From Actinomycetota bacterium (GTDB taxonomy: Bacteria > Actinomycetota > Acidimicrobiia > Acidimicrobiales > Ilumatobacteraceae): a stretch of DNA of 32,083 nucleotides. Below, in pieces: positions 15,306 to 23,711 of the stretch. Made by a program: the position numbers and the translations under genes. Numbering within the stretch: position 1 is the first letter of the stretch; each line of letters opens with the position of its first letter. The notes under the pieces are model-generated. The model was not told the DNA's origin. It did no database searches and was given only the letters and a program-made list of their open reading frames with translations. Where the stretch lies: NCBI GenBank assembly GCA_009705865.1, contig WLSJ01000003.1, forward strand, positions 1 to 32,083. The letters run 5' to 3'.

Positions 15306-17201
15306 TTATTGCGATTTCGTAATGTCGCGCAGAAACTGTTCTATTTCAGCGCGATCACGGGTACGCGCCATAGGCGGTAGTGCAGCAATAAGGGTTCGCC
15401 AATAGCCAGCAGTGGCAAGACGGCGGTCAAGCACGGCGACAACGCCTTTGTCTTCCGCAGTGCGAATCAGGCGACCCGCAGCCTGAGCAAGTGACGTTGC
15501 AGCGATGGGAAGGTCAATCTGACTAAATGCGGTGTCGCGCCCGACAGCTTCGCGGCGCGCTTCAAGAAGTGGGTCATCGGGACGAGGGAACGGCAACTTG
15601 TCGAGCACTACGAGTGACAATGTTCGTCCTGGGAGGTCGATGCCTTGGAAAAAAGCCTGCGATGCAAAGATGCACGAACTTTCATCGGCCATAAACATCT
15701 CAATCAGTTTTTGGCGTGGGTAATCAGCAGGGCTCAAGATGGGAACTGAAAGTCGTTCACGCATTGCATCTGTGGCTGCGTGCAAAGCCTTGTTGCTTGT
15801 GAACAGTGCAAGTGTGCGACCGCCTGCTGCAGTAATGAGTGCTTCAAGTTCATCATGAACGAACTCTGTGAACTTCGGATCATTGCGATCTGGGAACGTA
15901 GGGGAGCAGTACAAGCGAGAATTGCGCTCATAATCAAAAGGGCTCTCAACAGAGAGAATTTCAGTTCCGTCTAACGGAAGGCCAACACGTTCTGGAAGAG
16001 AGGCCGGAATGGTTGCGCTGGTAAGAACGGCTGCAACGTTTCCCCAGACAGAACCAGACATCACTTCTCCGACATGAAGAGGGCTGATGCGTAGTTGCGG
16101 ACGATCTGGTGAACCTTCGACATAAGCGACATATCCCTGGATGGTTCCGAGAGCTAAGTCAAGCGCTTCAGCTAAGCGCGTCGCTTGTGTCTGTGCTCTG
16201 TAACTCTTTTGTTGTGTTGACTCGTTATCTGTAGAGATGCCACGTAGCGCGCCAAGAATGGTGTTGATCTCAATTCGTGCCAAGGCCAACGGCTCAGTCA
16301 CGGATGTGGGCAGAGGGTTAGAGAGTCGTTGACCAGACATCGGTGTGAGTGCAGAGGTGAGACGAACCCCTTGAGATTCAAGTGCACTGGTAACAGTTGG
16401 GTCAGCGATGACTTTGCGTACAGCTGACGCAAGGGAAGTGAAACGGCCAGACCCGAGCTGTACGCCAACCGTGTCGCTCATCACTGATTCGAGTTGATGA
16501 GCTTCATCAAAGATGACAACTTCATGTTCTGGAAGCAAGGAACCGCCGCTGGCGATATGAAGCCCGTATATATGGAGGTTGACAACGATGACATCTGCGG
16601 CGGCGGCTGCATCGCGAGCCTTTTCAGCAAAGCAATCATTACCCACGGGGCATTTTTGTTTCCCGGGGCATTCGTCGCTACTAACTGACACAGCTATGCG
16701 AGCACGTTCACTAGGTACCCGTGGCAATTCTTCAAAGTCACCTGTGCGGGTTTTGCCTGCCCACTTCACAATTGTTTCTATCTCGCGCTTGGTTGAGCCT
16801 GATACTTCTTCGAATTCCAGCTGACCGGCTGTTTCACTGAGTTCATTGATGCGCTGGCGACATACATAGTTGTTGCGGCCTTTGATGACTGCCCAGGAAA
16901 AATCGATACCGAGATGTTGTGCAAGAAGTGGAAGGTCGTTGCGGTTCAGTTGGTCTTGCAGTGCCTTTGTAGCGGTTGCGACAACTGTTTTTTTGCCATT
17001 AAGAAGAGCTGGCACGAGATACCCGAGTGACTTTCCGGTACCTGTCCCTGCTTGCACAATGATGGACCTGCCAGCTGCAAGAGTTTCTGCGATGGCATGT
17101 GCCATGTCGATTTGGCCTTGACGTTCTTCAGCGCCTTCGAAAGACGACGTAACTTTGCGCAGTGCCTCGATGGAAGCGGTTCCCGCTAGTGAGCGGCTCA
17201 T
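15306..17201 (-). CDS. dinG: ATP-dependent DNA helicase, DinG/YoaA type (XPD-like)
   Basis: 631 residues, close to YoaA in length. Walker A AGTGTGKS at residues 51-58, the helicase box DEAHQ at 232-236, and C-terminal motifs including QGIDLPG and QAAGRLIRT. Four cysteines at 114, 178, 184 and 190 match the Fe-S cluster position of XPD-like helicases. These enzymes unwind DNA 5' to 3' and help resolve R-loops and stalled forks. No N-terminal exonuclease domain is present. The ATG overlaps the uppS stop as ATGA, indicating co-translation with uppS. Confidence 0.9.
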   Translation of the reverse strand: MSRSLAGTASIEALRKVTSSFEGAEERQGQIDMAHAIAETLAAGRSIIVQAGTGTGKSLGYLVPALLNGKKTVVATATKALQDQLNRNDLPLLAQHLGIDFSWAVIKGRNNYVCRQRINELSETAGQLEFEEVSGSTKREIETIVKWAGKTRTGDFEELPRVPSERARIAVSVSSDECPGKQKCPVGNDCFAEKARDAAAAADVIVVNLHIYGLHIASGGSLLPEHEVVIFDEAHQLESVMSDTVGVQLGSGRFTSLASAVRKVIADPTVTSALESQGVRLTSALTPMSGQRLSNPLPTSVTEPLALARIEINTILGALRGISTDNESTQQKSYRAQTQATRLAEALDLALGTIQGYVAYVEGSPDRPQLRISPLHVGEVMSGSVWGNVAAVLTSATIPASLPERVGLPLDGTEILSVESPFDYERNSRLYCSPTFPDRNDPKFTEFVHDELEALITAAGGRTLALFTSNKALHAATDAMRERLSVPILSPADYPRQKLIEMFMADESSCIFASQAFFQGIDLPGRTLSLVVLDKLPFPRPDDPLLEARREAVGRDTAFSQIDLPIAATSLAQAAGRLIRTAEDKGVVAVLDRRLATAGYWRTLIAALPPMARTRDRAEIEQFLRDITKSQ

Positions 17202-17887
17202 GAAGCTATGCCATTGGCATAAGCGGCAAGTGCGAGGTCAAGCTCGGCAGCATCAAAGTCTGGCCACGTGCGTTCGGTGAAAAAAACGCGGCTGCCAGTG
17301 ATTTGCCACAACATGAAATTGGAGATCCGTGACTCACCTGAGGTGCGAACAAGTAAATCGACAGATGGCATTGAAGGGTCGTACAGATTGTGGGAAATGC
17401 TGTCTGGCGTTACTGGGCCGGCTGCCATGGCGCGTTGAGAAGCTCGTACTAATTCAGCGCGACTTCCGTAATCAAATGCAACAGTGACCACAAGGCCAGT
17501 GTTGTGTTCGGTATCAGAGATGGCTTTGCGAATGGCCTTTTGTACATAGACAGGAGTTCGTGCACCAGGCTCGGCAAACGGGCGACCAATCCATCTGGTG
17601 CGAGCATTGTTTTCGTTCATCTCGTTGATGCGACCAAAAAGTTTGCGGTGAAGAGACAGAATGTGGCGTACTTCGGTGCGGGGCCTCACCCAGTTTTCTG
17701 TGGAGAACCCGAACACGGTGAGCCAGCCCACAGAGCGACGAGCACAAGCGCGAACCACTCCGGCAAGTGCCTCTTCGCCCGCGGTATGACCTTCCGTACG
17801 CGGTAGACCCTTGCGGCTAGCCCATCGGCCATTGCCATCCATAATGCAGGCCACATGGATTGGCAGGGGTGCGGTAGGGACATTCAT
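17198..17887 (-). CDS. uppS: Cis-prenyltransferase (UppS-type) catalytic subunit lacking the RxG tail
   Basis: 229 residues. Catalytic motifs are intact: IMDGNGRWA with Asp17, FSTENW at 61-66, and RTSGESRISNF at 181-191. This enzyme family extends a prenyl diphosphate with isopentenyl diphosphate to make the lipid carrier for cell-wall synthesis. Two expected features are missing. The position aligned with E. coli Glu213, an Mg ligand, is Arg200, and the protein ends at AAYANGIAS where homodimeric enzymes continue into RRFGG. Other reading frames after the stop do not encode that tail, so it is not a simple frameshift. The neighbouring divergent gene carries the missing parts. The gene stop overlaps the helicase ATG. 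Confidence 0.92.
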   Translation of the reverse strand: MNVPTAPLPIHVACIMDGNGRWASRKGLPRTEGHTAGEEALAGVVRACARRSVGWLTVFGFSTENWVRPRTEVRHILSLHRKLFGRINEMNENNARTRWIGRPFAEPGARTPVYVQKAIRKAISDTEHNTGLVVTVAFDYGSRAELVRASQRAMAAGPVTPDSISHNLYDPSMPSVDLLVRTSGESRISNFMLWQITGSRVFFTERTWPDFDAAELDLALAAYANGIAS

Positions 17888-17896
17888 GGCATCTGC

Positions 17897-17902
17897 ACCC
17901 TA
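17897..17902 (-). promoter_or_regulatory. -10 box (TAGGGT) of uppS
   Basis: TAGGGT on the minus strand ends 9 bases before the uppS ATG. This predicts a 5' leader of only about two or three bases. It lies in the 78-base gap shared with the divergent partner gene. Confidence 0.4.
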
Positions 17903-17965
17903 GTTTCTCAGTGCGTCACAATGTCGTGCAACGCCGAGAGAGGTGGGTGCGTGGGAGACTAGAGC

Positions 17966-18586
17966 GTGCCTCACAGTGCTTCGCCAACGTTCCCCGGTCT
18001 CGATCATGTGGTCGTTTCTGGCGGCACCCCTGCTGAATGGGCCGCGATGTCCGCAGTTGAATGGACACAACGTCTCGATGCACTGGCTGCGGGTGTCAAG
18101 AGCAGTAGAGCACATTGGGTAACTCTGTTGCCACACCACGGAACAGAACTGCAGCCTCATGAGTTGGCGCAATTTTCAGAATTGATATCAGCCACCGGAA
18201 AAGTTGTGTTGGAAGATGCAGGTTACGGCCAACGTTTTGTGTGGCATCGCACGGCGAAACAAAGCATCATTATTGATCCGTCCTCAGATGGTCATAGAAG
18301 GTTTGCATCAATCATTGAATCGATGCGCCAATCAGGAGTTGACCCAGACAGCATTGACGAAAACGCTTTGACTGAAGCTTTGCTAGCACCAGCAACTAAC
18401 GATGCTGATTTGGCAGTCATCTTGGGACCACCTGATCGAATGCCTGAATCAATGGTGTGGGAATTGGCGTACTGCGAAATCGTATTTCTTGATCTTGATT
18501 GGTCTGCGTTTACTGCGAATCATTTGGAATTGGCAATTGATGATTTCAATCGCCGTCATCGTCGTTTCGGCGGACTTGATTCGTGA
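17966..18586 (+). CDS. UppS-like protein, probable non-catalytic partner subunit (NgBR/Nus1-like)
   Basis: 206 residues. The C-terminal third aligns with the end of UppS: VWELAYCEIVF has Glu171 at the E. coli Glu213 position, and the tail NRRHRRFGG carries the RxG motif at 200-202. The catalytic parts are gone: the Asp-containing MDGNGR motif is replaced by HVVVSGGTPAEW, FSxENW is absent, and RTSGE is replaced by LGPPDRMPE. The same losses and gains characterise the eukaryotic NgBR/Nus1 subunit, including a GP-D element before the Trp. The protein is thus unlikely to be active alone and may complement the divergent UppS. GTG start with a GGGAG ribosome-binding site 8 bases upstream. Its TGA overlaps the recO GTG. 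Confidence 0.82.
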   Translation: MPHSASPTFPGLDHVVVSGGTPAEWAAMSAVEWTQRLDALAAGVKSSRAHWVTLLPHHGTELQPHELAQFSELISATGKVVLEDAGYGQRFVWHRTAKQSIIIDPSSDGHRRFASIIESMRQSGVDPDSIDENALTEALLAPATNDADLAVILGPPDRMPESMVWELAYCEIVFLDLDWSAFTANHLELAIDDFNRRHRRFGGLDS

Positions 18587-19302
18587 GCACCTATCGCGAT
18601 AAGGCCGTTGTGCTGGGGTCGTATAAATTTGGCGAAGCTGATCGAGTGGTGGTGTTGTTGACCGAAGAGCACGGCAAAGTACGTGCAGTTGCCAAGGGTG
18701 TTCGCAAGACGAGGTCATCGATAGGTGCGCGGCTTGAACCCATGAGCCATGTTGATGTGTCGCTTCGGTCTGGAAAAAATCTGGACACCATCGCTGAAGT
18801 GAAACTCATTCATACTCACTCTGCGTTACGTACTGATTTTGATCGATTGAATCAGGGACTTTCAATGTTGGAGGCCGTGAATAAATTGACTCCAGATCGA
18901 GAGCCGGTCCCGCACTTATTCGAAGTGTTGTCTCGCGCTCTTCATGCTCTAAACGAACGACATTCACCCTTGATGTTGGGAGCTTTCTATTGGCGTCTTT
19001 TGTCAATTGAAGGACACGGTCCACAAATTGATGCATGTGTTCGTTGTGGCGAGCAAGGCGACATCGTTGCCTTTGATGTTTTAGAAGGTGGCGGCCATTG
19101 TGCTGCGTGTCGCTCCGGGGTGCCGATATCGCAGCAAGCCCTCGACATTTTGCGAATGGTGCTTGGTGGGCGGATGAATGAGGCACTCGCATTGCCAGAA
19201 TCCCCAGCTGTGCATGAAGTGAGTCAACTGGCGATGGAGGCGATGGAAGCTCATCTTGAGCGCCGACTACGAAGCCTCGGAGTGTTCGACCGCCACTTGT
19301 AG
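18583..19302 (+). CDS. recO: DNA repair protein RecO
   Basis: 239 residues. The N-terminal OB-fold begins with YRDKAVVLGSYKFGEADRV, typical of RecO, and includes the usual KGVRKTRS segment. A central helical region follows, with a four-cysteine zinc site, CVRCGE and CAACRSG, in the C-terminal half. RecO loads RecA onto SSB-coated single-stranded DNA with RecR in recombinational gap repair. The GTG start overlaps the stop of the UppS-like gene (GTGA), so they are probably translated together. recO next to uppS is a common actinobacterial arrangement; here the non-catalytic paralog occupies that place. Confidence 0.93.
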   Translation: MSTYRDKAVVLGSYKFGEADRVVVLLTEEHGKVRAVAKGVRKTRSSIGARLEPMSHVDVSLRSGKNLDTIAEVKLIHTHSALRTDFDRLNQGLSMLEAVNKLTPDREPVPHLFEVLSRALHALNERHSPLMLGAFYWRLLSIEGHGPQIDACVRCGEQGDIVAFDVLEGGGHCAACRSGVPISQQALDILRMVLGGRMNEALALPESPAVHEVSQLAMEAMEAHLERRLRSLGVFDRHL

Positions 19303-19313
19303 GCTGAGAGGCT

Positions 19314-20621
19314 ATGCCAGCTAAAGATCTCGATCAGATTGTCAATCTGTGTAAGCGCCGCGGATTCGTTTTTCCTAGCGCTGAAATTTATGGAGGCTTT
19401 CGCTCGTCCTATGACTACGGCCCACTCGGGTCATTGATGTTGCGCAATGTCAAAGAGGCATGGGTTCGTACCATGGTGCAACAGCGCGACGACACGGTGC
19501 TTATTGACGCAGCCATTCTCGGGCCTCCTCAGGTGTTTGAAGCTTCAGGTCACCTAGAGAACTTTTCTGATCCACTTGTTGACTGCACAGTGTGTAAGCG
19601 TCGTTTTCGCGAGGACCATATTGAGACTCGTGACTGCCCGCAGGGAATGAAAGGTTGTGCGTTTACTGAATCTCGCGCCTTCAACTTGATGTTTAAGACC
19701 ACCGCTGGCCCCGTCGAAGGGTCTGGTGCAGATGTGTACTTGCGTCCTGAGACTGCGCAGGGAATGTTTCTGAACTTCGCAAATGTTCTTCAGACGAGCC
19801 GCAAGCGACCACCGTTTGGTATCGCTCAGGTCGGAAAGAGTTTCCGTAACGAAATCACACCCGGAAACTTCATTTTCCGTACGCGGGAATTTGAACAGAT
19901 GGAACTTGAATTCTTTGTTCCACCTGCCGATGGTCCTAAGTGGTACGAATACTGGTGCAAAGCACGGCTTGATTGGTATGTCGAATTGGGTATACCGGCC
20001 GAAATGTTGCGAATCCGTGCACATGATGCTGATGAGTTGTCGCACTATTCAGCAGGCACGAGTGATGTTGAATTCATGTTCCCTTGGGGTTGGGGAGAAT
20101 TGGAAGGCATCGCGCAGCGGACCGACTTCGACCTCACTCAGCACGCAAATGCTTCCGGTCAAAAGTTGGACTTTTTTGATCAGGCCACGAACGAAAGATA
20201 TGTGCCATTCGTTGTTGAACCGGCTGCCGGAGCTAACCGCACTATGGCGGCGTTCCTTCTGGCTGCATACGACGAAGACATAGTTAACGACGAGCCACGT
20301 ACCGTGCTTCGTTTGCACCCACGTCTTGCGCCCTACAAGGTGGCGGTGTTGCCGCTGTCGAAGAAAGACACGTTGTCACCACTTGCTCGCGAGATTTATG
20401 GCACCTTGTCCCAGAGGTACATGTGTGATTACGACGAAACTCAAGCAATCGGACGCCGTTATCGCAGACAAGATGAAATCGGAACGCCTTTGTGTGTCAC
20501 TGTCGATTTTGACTCTCTTGAAGACAATGCAGTCACAATTCGTCATCGTGACTCAACAGAGCAAGTTCGGGTGCCGATTGCGAGCCTGTTGGCAGAAGTG
20601 ACTTCAATTCTCGGCTTTTAG
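19314..20621 (+). CDS. glyS: Glycine--tRNA ligase (single-chain class II)
   Basis: 435 residues of the alpha2-type glycyl-tRNA synthetase. Features are the N-terminal CKRRGFVFPSAEIYGG, a Cys-rich insert beginning CTVCKRRF, motif 2 FRNEITPGNFIFRTREFEQME in overlapping pieces, and a C-terminal anticodon-binding domain starting near APYKVAVLPL. It charges tRNA-Gly in the cytoplasm. The gene follows recO after 11 bases and is probably in the same transcript, though TAGGCT overlapping the recO stop could act as a weak internal promoter. It is slightly shorter than mycobacterial homologs. Confidence 0.95.
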   Translation: MPAKDLDQIVNLCKRRGFVFPSAEIYGGFRSSYDYGPLGSLMLRNVKEAWVRTMVQQRDDTVLIDAAILGPPQVFEASGHLENFSDPLVDCTVCKRRFREDHIETRDCPQGMKGCAFTESRAFNLMFKTTAGPVEGSGADVYLRPETAQGMFLNFANVLQTSRKRPPFGIAQVGKSFRNEITPGNFIFRTREFEQMELEFFVPPADGPKWYEYWCKARLDWYVELGIPAEMLRIRAHDADELSHYSAGTSDVEFMFPWGWGELEGIAQRTDFDLTQHANASGQKLDFFDQATNERYVPFVVEPAAGANRTMAAFLLAAYDEDIVNDEPRTVLRLHPRLAPYKVAVLPLSKKDTLSPLAREIYGTLSQRYMCDYDETQAIGRRYRRQDEIGTPLCVTVDFDSLEDNAVTIRHRDSTEQVRVPIASLLAEVTSILGF

Positions 20622-20625
20622 CTGC

Positions 20626-20670
20626 ACATAGTTGGCGTGTAATGTCACTATGTCGAATTGGCGTCACGCC
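20626..20670. promoter_or_regulatory. Inverted and direct repeats before the ABM-domain gene
   Basis: ACATAGT (20626-20632) and ACTATGT (20647-20653) form a 7-base inverted repeat. A TAnnnT box, TAATGT, lies between them at 20640-20645. TTGGCGT occurs twice (20632 and 20658), and the second copy is part of the palindrome GGCGTCACGCC. Such nesting around a possible -10 suggests an operator, or a weak terminator for glyS. Confidence 0.35.
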
Positions 20671-20687
20671 AGAAAGAATGGACCATC

Positions 20688-20993
20688 ATGAGCACTGTCG
20701 CACTGCTAGCAAAGCTTCCCGCCGCTGAAGGAAAGGGCGCAGAACTGGCTGAAGCCTTCAAGGCGGCTTTCGAGCACGTCAATAAGGAATCCGGCACTCG
20801 CATGTATGTACTTCATGCTGATGCATCAAATGCTGACATTCTCTGGATCTACGAAATCTATGAGAACCAAGATGCAATGAACGCACATATGACAGCTGAT
20901 TGGTTCGGACCATTCAGCAAGACTCTGGCGCCATTCATGGGTGGACGTCCAGAGATGTTCTTCTTGACACCTCTTGGCGGCAAGGGTCTCTAG
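20688..20993 (+). CDS. ABM-domain protein (putative quinol monooxygenase-like)
   Basis: 101 residues from the ATG at 20688, a single ferredoxin-like alpha+beta barrel of the antibiotic biosynthesis monooxygenase (ABM) type. Recognisable elements are ALLAKLPAAEGKGAEL at the start, YVLHADASNADILWIYEIYEN in the middle and an AMNAHM helix after it. Related small dimeric proteins such as YgiN oxidise or dismutate quinols, and others degrade haem or modify polyketides. Function here is unknown. A link to the nearby menaquinone genes is possible but speculative. No strong ribosome-binding site is visible. Confidence 0.78.
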   Translation: MSTVALLAKLPAAEGKGAELAEAFKAAFEHVNKESGTRMYVLHADASNADILWIYEIYENQDAMNAHMTADWFGPFSKTLAPFMGGRPEMFFLTPLGGKGL

Positions 20994-21019
20994 TCCTACT
21001 GCGGTGGGTGCATATCGCT

Positions 21020-21799
21020 ATGGCACGCACATATCTTGATGACATTGTCGCTTGGCATCGTCAACGCGCACGTGAAGATGCACGATCTTTTGATTCTTTG
21101 TTAGAAGCTGCTCAGCAGTGCGTGCCGACGCGCGGTTTCATATCGAACATTCGTGCTACGCCGCATCTCGCAGTGATCGCCGAAATCAAGCGCAAGTCAC
21201 CGTCAAAAGGTGATTTGAATATCTCTCTAGACCCCGCTGAACTAGCGCTGCAGTATCAACGAGGCGGCGCATCGTGTTTATCGGTATTAACCGACAGTCA
21301 ACATTTTGGTGGTTCTGAATCAGATTTGCGCACAGCTCATGACGCCTGCACTCTTCCAGTTATTCGCAAGGACTTTACGGTCGATGCCAGAGACATTTGT
21401 GATGCACGAGTTATGGGCGCTGACTGTGTCTTGTTGATAGCAGCGGTTTTATCGAAAGACGAACTTATCAATTTTCTAGAAGTGTGCCGAGCTGTCGACA
21501 TTGATGCATTGGTTGAAGTTCATGATGAGGCTGAACTTGACCTGGCACTCGGTGCCGGCGCCACAATTGTGGGGGTTAATCAGCGAGACCTAGTGACTTT
21601 TGCAGTTGATCAAGATCGAGCAGTGCGTATGGCTCCACTTATTCCTCATCACGTTGTCAAGGTCGCTGAATCAGGGGTTCGTGGTCGCAATGACGCATTG
21701 GCTCTTCGTAGTGCGGGATATGACGCGATTCTTGTCGGAGAGCATCTGGTGACCTCAATTGACCCAGGTGCGGCGCTGACTGACCTGTGCGTTGATTAA
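21020..21799 (+). CDS. trpC: Indole-3-glycerol phosphate synthase
   Basis: 259 residues, a TIM-barrel enzyme. Hallmarks are IAEIKRKSPSKG near residue 55, the LTDSQHFGGS segment, VIRKDFTVDARDI, and the C-terminal phosphate-binding VAESGVRGRND and GYDAILVGE. It converts CdRP to indole-3-glycerol phosphate in tryptophan synthesis. It is followed by trpF, trpB and trpA on the same strand; trpE, trpG and trpD are not in the window. ATG 21020 matches the usual N-terminus; in-frame starts further upstream would overlap the ABM gene. Confidence 0.95.
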   Translation: MARTYLDDIVAWHRQRAREDARSFDSLLEAAQQCVPTRGFISNIRATPHLAVIAEIKRKSPSKGDLNISLDPAELALQYQRGGASCLSVLTDSQHFGGSESDLRTAHDACTLPVIRKDFTVDARDICDARVMGADCVLLIAAVLSKDELINFLEVCRAVDIDALVEVHDEAELDLALGAGATIVGVNQRDLVTFAVDQDRAVRMAPLIPHHVVKVAESGVRGRNDALALRSAGYDAILVGEHLVTSIDPGAALTDLCVD

Positions 21800-21827
21800 G
21801 AGGCTTCGTCGCAGTTCTTAGTGGGAC

Positions 21828-21833
21828 TAAGGT
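21828..21833 (+). promoter_or_regulatory. -10 box (TAAGGT) for leaderless trpF
   Basis: TAAGGT followed by TGGGTC (6 bases) and the ATG of trpF at 21840. It sits in the 40-base gap after trpC, so trpF and the following genes may have their own promoter in addition to read-through from trpC. Confidence 0.48.
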
Positions 21834-21839
21834 TGGGTC

Positions 21840-22493
21840 ATGTTCGTAAAGATCTGTGGCATCACCAATGAAGACGATGCCCTTCTCGCTGTGGCGCTGG
21901 GGGCTGACGCAGTCGGCTTTGTCTTTGCTCCGTCAGTTCGACAAATAGCAGTGCAAAAGGTGTACGACATTACGCGACGCCTTCCGCCAGAGGTGTTGAC
22001 CGTTGGTGTCTTTCGTGATGAACATCCGAAGCGAGTGATTGAAATGGTGCAGTCGAGCGGGATTAAGGCAGCTCAGTTGCACGGACATGAGTCCCCAGCT
22101 GACGTAGCTGCAGTATCTCTTCATGTACGCACGGTGATCAAGGCTGTTACGGCAGGAACGATTGACGCGACACGAGCAGGAGACTTTGCAACAAAGATGA
22201 TTCTTGTCGATGCCCCAGAGCCAGGGTCTGGGGAAGTTTTCGATTGGAAGATGGCAGCTGAATTGCCTGAGGGTCTCCATCTTATTTTGGCTGGCGGCTT
22301 AACGCCCGAGAACGTAGCCAACGGCATTTCAATCGTTCGGCCATGGGGAGTAGATGTCAGTAGTGGCGTTGAATCTCAACCTGGGCGCAAGGATCCGATT
22401 CTGATGAAGCGATTTATAGAAAATGCCAAGGCTGCTGAGCCGGCAGAATATGACGGCGGCACTTTTATTCCTTATGACTGGCGTGACGAATGA
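21840..22493 (+). CDS. trpF: Phosphoribosylanthranilate isomerase
   Basis: 217 residues of the TIM-barrel PRAI family. The N-terminal FVKICGITN contains the catalytic Cys (residue 6), AVGFVFAPSVR follows, and AAQLHGHE is conserved. The second catalytic Asp is in LVDAPEPGSGE and the phosphate site in LAGGLTPENV. It isomerises PRA to CdRP, the step before TrpC. A dedicated TrpF rather than the bifunctional PriA of many Actinobacteria is worth noting, although a PriA/HisA could be elsewhere. It may be expressed from its own leaderless promoter. Confidence 0.94.
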   Translation: MFVKICGITNEDDALLAVALGADAVGFVFAPSVRQIAVQKVYDITRRLPPEVLTVGVFRDEHPKRVIEMVQSSGIKAAQLHGHESPADVAAVSLHVRTVIKAVTAGTIDATRAGDFATKMILVDAPEPGSGEVFDWKMAAELPEGLHLILAGGLTPENVANGISIVRPWGVDVSSGVESQPGRKDPILMKRFIENAKAAEPAEYDGGTFIPYDWRDE

Positions 22494-22498
22494 CATCT

Positions 22499-22508
22499 AC
22501 CAATTGGT
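22499..22508. repeat. Palindrome ACCAATTGGT upstream of trpB
   Basis: A perfect 10-base palindrome in the 51-base gap between trpF and trpB. It could be half of an operator or simply chance. No matching second copy is seen in the window. Confidence 0.3.
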
Positions 22509-22544
22509 GATGTGATTTCTGACAATTCGTGGTGGAATAAGAGG

Positions 22545-23711
22545 ATGTCAATTCTTCAGACTCCTGGTTCCGACGGCCGCTTCGGCGAGTTCGGCGGCCG
22601 ATTTGTGCCAGAGACTCTGGTACCTGCGTGTCAGGAATTGGAACATGCGTTTTCAGATGCATGGAATGACCCGATGTTTCGAGCTGACCTAGATCAGTTA
22701 CTTCGTGAGTACGCAGGCCGCCCGAGCATGGTAACGGAATGTCACAACCTCGGGTCGGAATTGGGTATCCGTCTATTTCTGAAACGTGAAGACCTAAACC
22801 ACACCGGTTCACACAAGATCAACAACGTTCTTGGACAAGTGCTGCTCGCTAAGCGGATGGGTAAGAAGCGCATTGTTGCCGAAACTGGTGCTGGTCAACA
22901 TGGAGTTGCATCGGCCACTGCCGCAGCTCTGCTTGGTCTTGAGTGCAAGGTGTACATGGGCGAAGTTGATACCGAGCGTCAAGAGTTGAATGTTTTCCGA
23001 ATGCGATTGCTTGGTGCTGAAGTGGAAGCTGTTACTTCAGGAAGTCGCACATTAAAAGATGCAGTGAACGAAGCGATGCGCGATTGGGTTGCATCGGTTG
23101 AGACCACGCACTATTGCCTTGGATCAGTCATGGGCCCTCATCCGTATCCATTTATGGTGCGCCAGTTTCACCGCGTCATCGGCGACGAAGCATTCGAGCA
23201 AATGAACGACGTGCTCGGTACTAGTCCTGATTATGTCGTGGCATGCGTTGGCGGTGGTTCTAATGCCATGGGAATTTTCTCGGGCTTCGTCGATACGCCA
23301 GCACAATTGATTGGCGTCGAGCCTGCAGGTGGAGCAGCTGTTGGTCGCGGACAACCAGGTGTTGTGCACGGTATGAAGAGTTATCTGATGCAAGATGAAT
23401 ATGGTCAAGTGTCAGAAGCACACAGTATTTCTGCTGGATTGGATTACCCAGGTGTGGGACCAGAACATTCGTATCTTGCATCTATCGGACGAGCGCAATA
23501 TCCGACTGTTACAGATGACGAAGTAATTGCTGCATTCCAGTTGATGGCGCGTTCCGAGGGAATTATTCCGGCGCTCGAATGCGCCCATGCAATGGCGTGG
23601 ATCAGCAGAGAAGCTCCGAACATGCAGGGAAAGACAGTTCTGATGAATTTGTCTGGTCGCGGCGACAAAGATGTAGGCCAGATGATGTCGATACTCGGCG
23701 ACGTCATATGA
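22545..23711 (+). CDS. trpB: Tryptophan synthase beta chain
   Basis: 388 residues, normal TrpB1 length. The N-terminus [14 protein letters not shown] is diagnostic, PLP-binding Lys91 is in [14 protein letters not shown], catalytic Glu is in AETGAGQHG, and the PLP phosphate loop is [10 protein letters not shown]. It condenses indole with serine, receiving indole by channel from TrpA. ATG 22545 is chosen because of AGAGG directly before it and agreement with the family N-terminus. The stop overlaps the trpA ATG as ATGA, consistent with 1:1 synthesis of the two subunits. Confidence 0.96.
   Translation: MSILQTPGSDGRFGEFGGRFVPETLVPACQELEHAFSDAWNDPMFRADLDQLLREYAGRPSMVTECHNLGSELGIRLFLKREDLNHTGSHKINNVLGQVLLAKRMGKKRIVAETGAGQHGVASATAAALLGLECKVYMGEVDTERQELNVFRMRLLGAEVEAVTSGSRTLKDAVNEAMRDWVASVETTHYCLGSVMGPHPYPFMVRQFHRVIGDEAFEQMNDVLGTSPDYVVACVGGGSNAMGIFSGFVDTPAQLIGVEPAGGAAVGRGQPGVVHGMKSYLMQDEYGQVSEAHSISAGLDYPGVGPEHSYLASIGRAQYPTVTDDEVIAAFQLMARSEGIIPALECAHAMAWISREAPNMQGKTVLMNLSGRGDKDVGQMMSILGDVI

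Noticed and set aside
17198-17887. uppS as a frameshifted or truncated gene
   Set aside because: The sequence after the stop in the other two frames does not encode the missing RRFGG tail, the stop is tightly coupled to the next gene, and the missing parts are present in the partner.
17966-18586. UppS-like gene as a decaying pseudogene
   Set aside because: The reading frame is intact, overlaps recO neatly, has a ribosome-binding site, and keeps precisely the Glu and RxG residues that the neighbouring UppS lost; random decay would not do this.
19554-20045. 163-codon minus-strand frame inside glyS
   Set aside because: Lies within the conserved catalytic core of glyS; antisense shadow.
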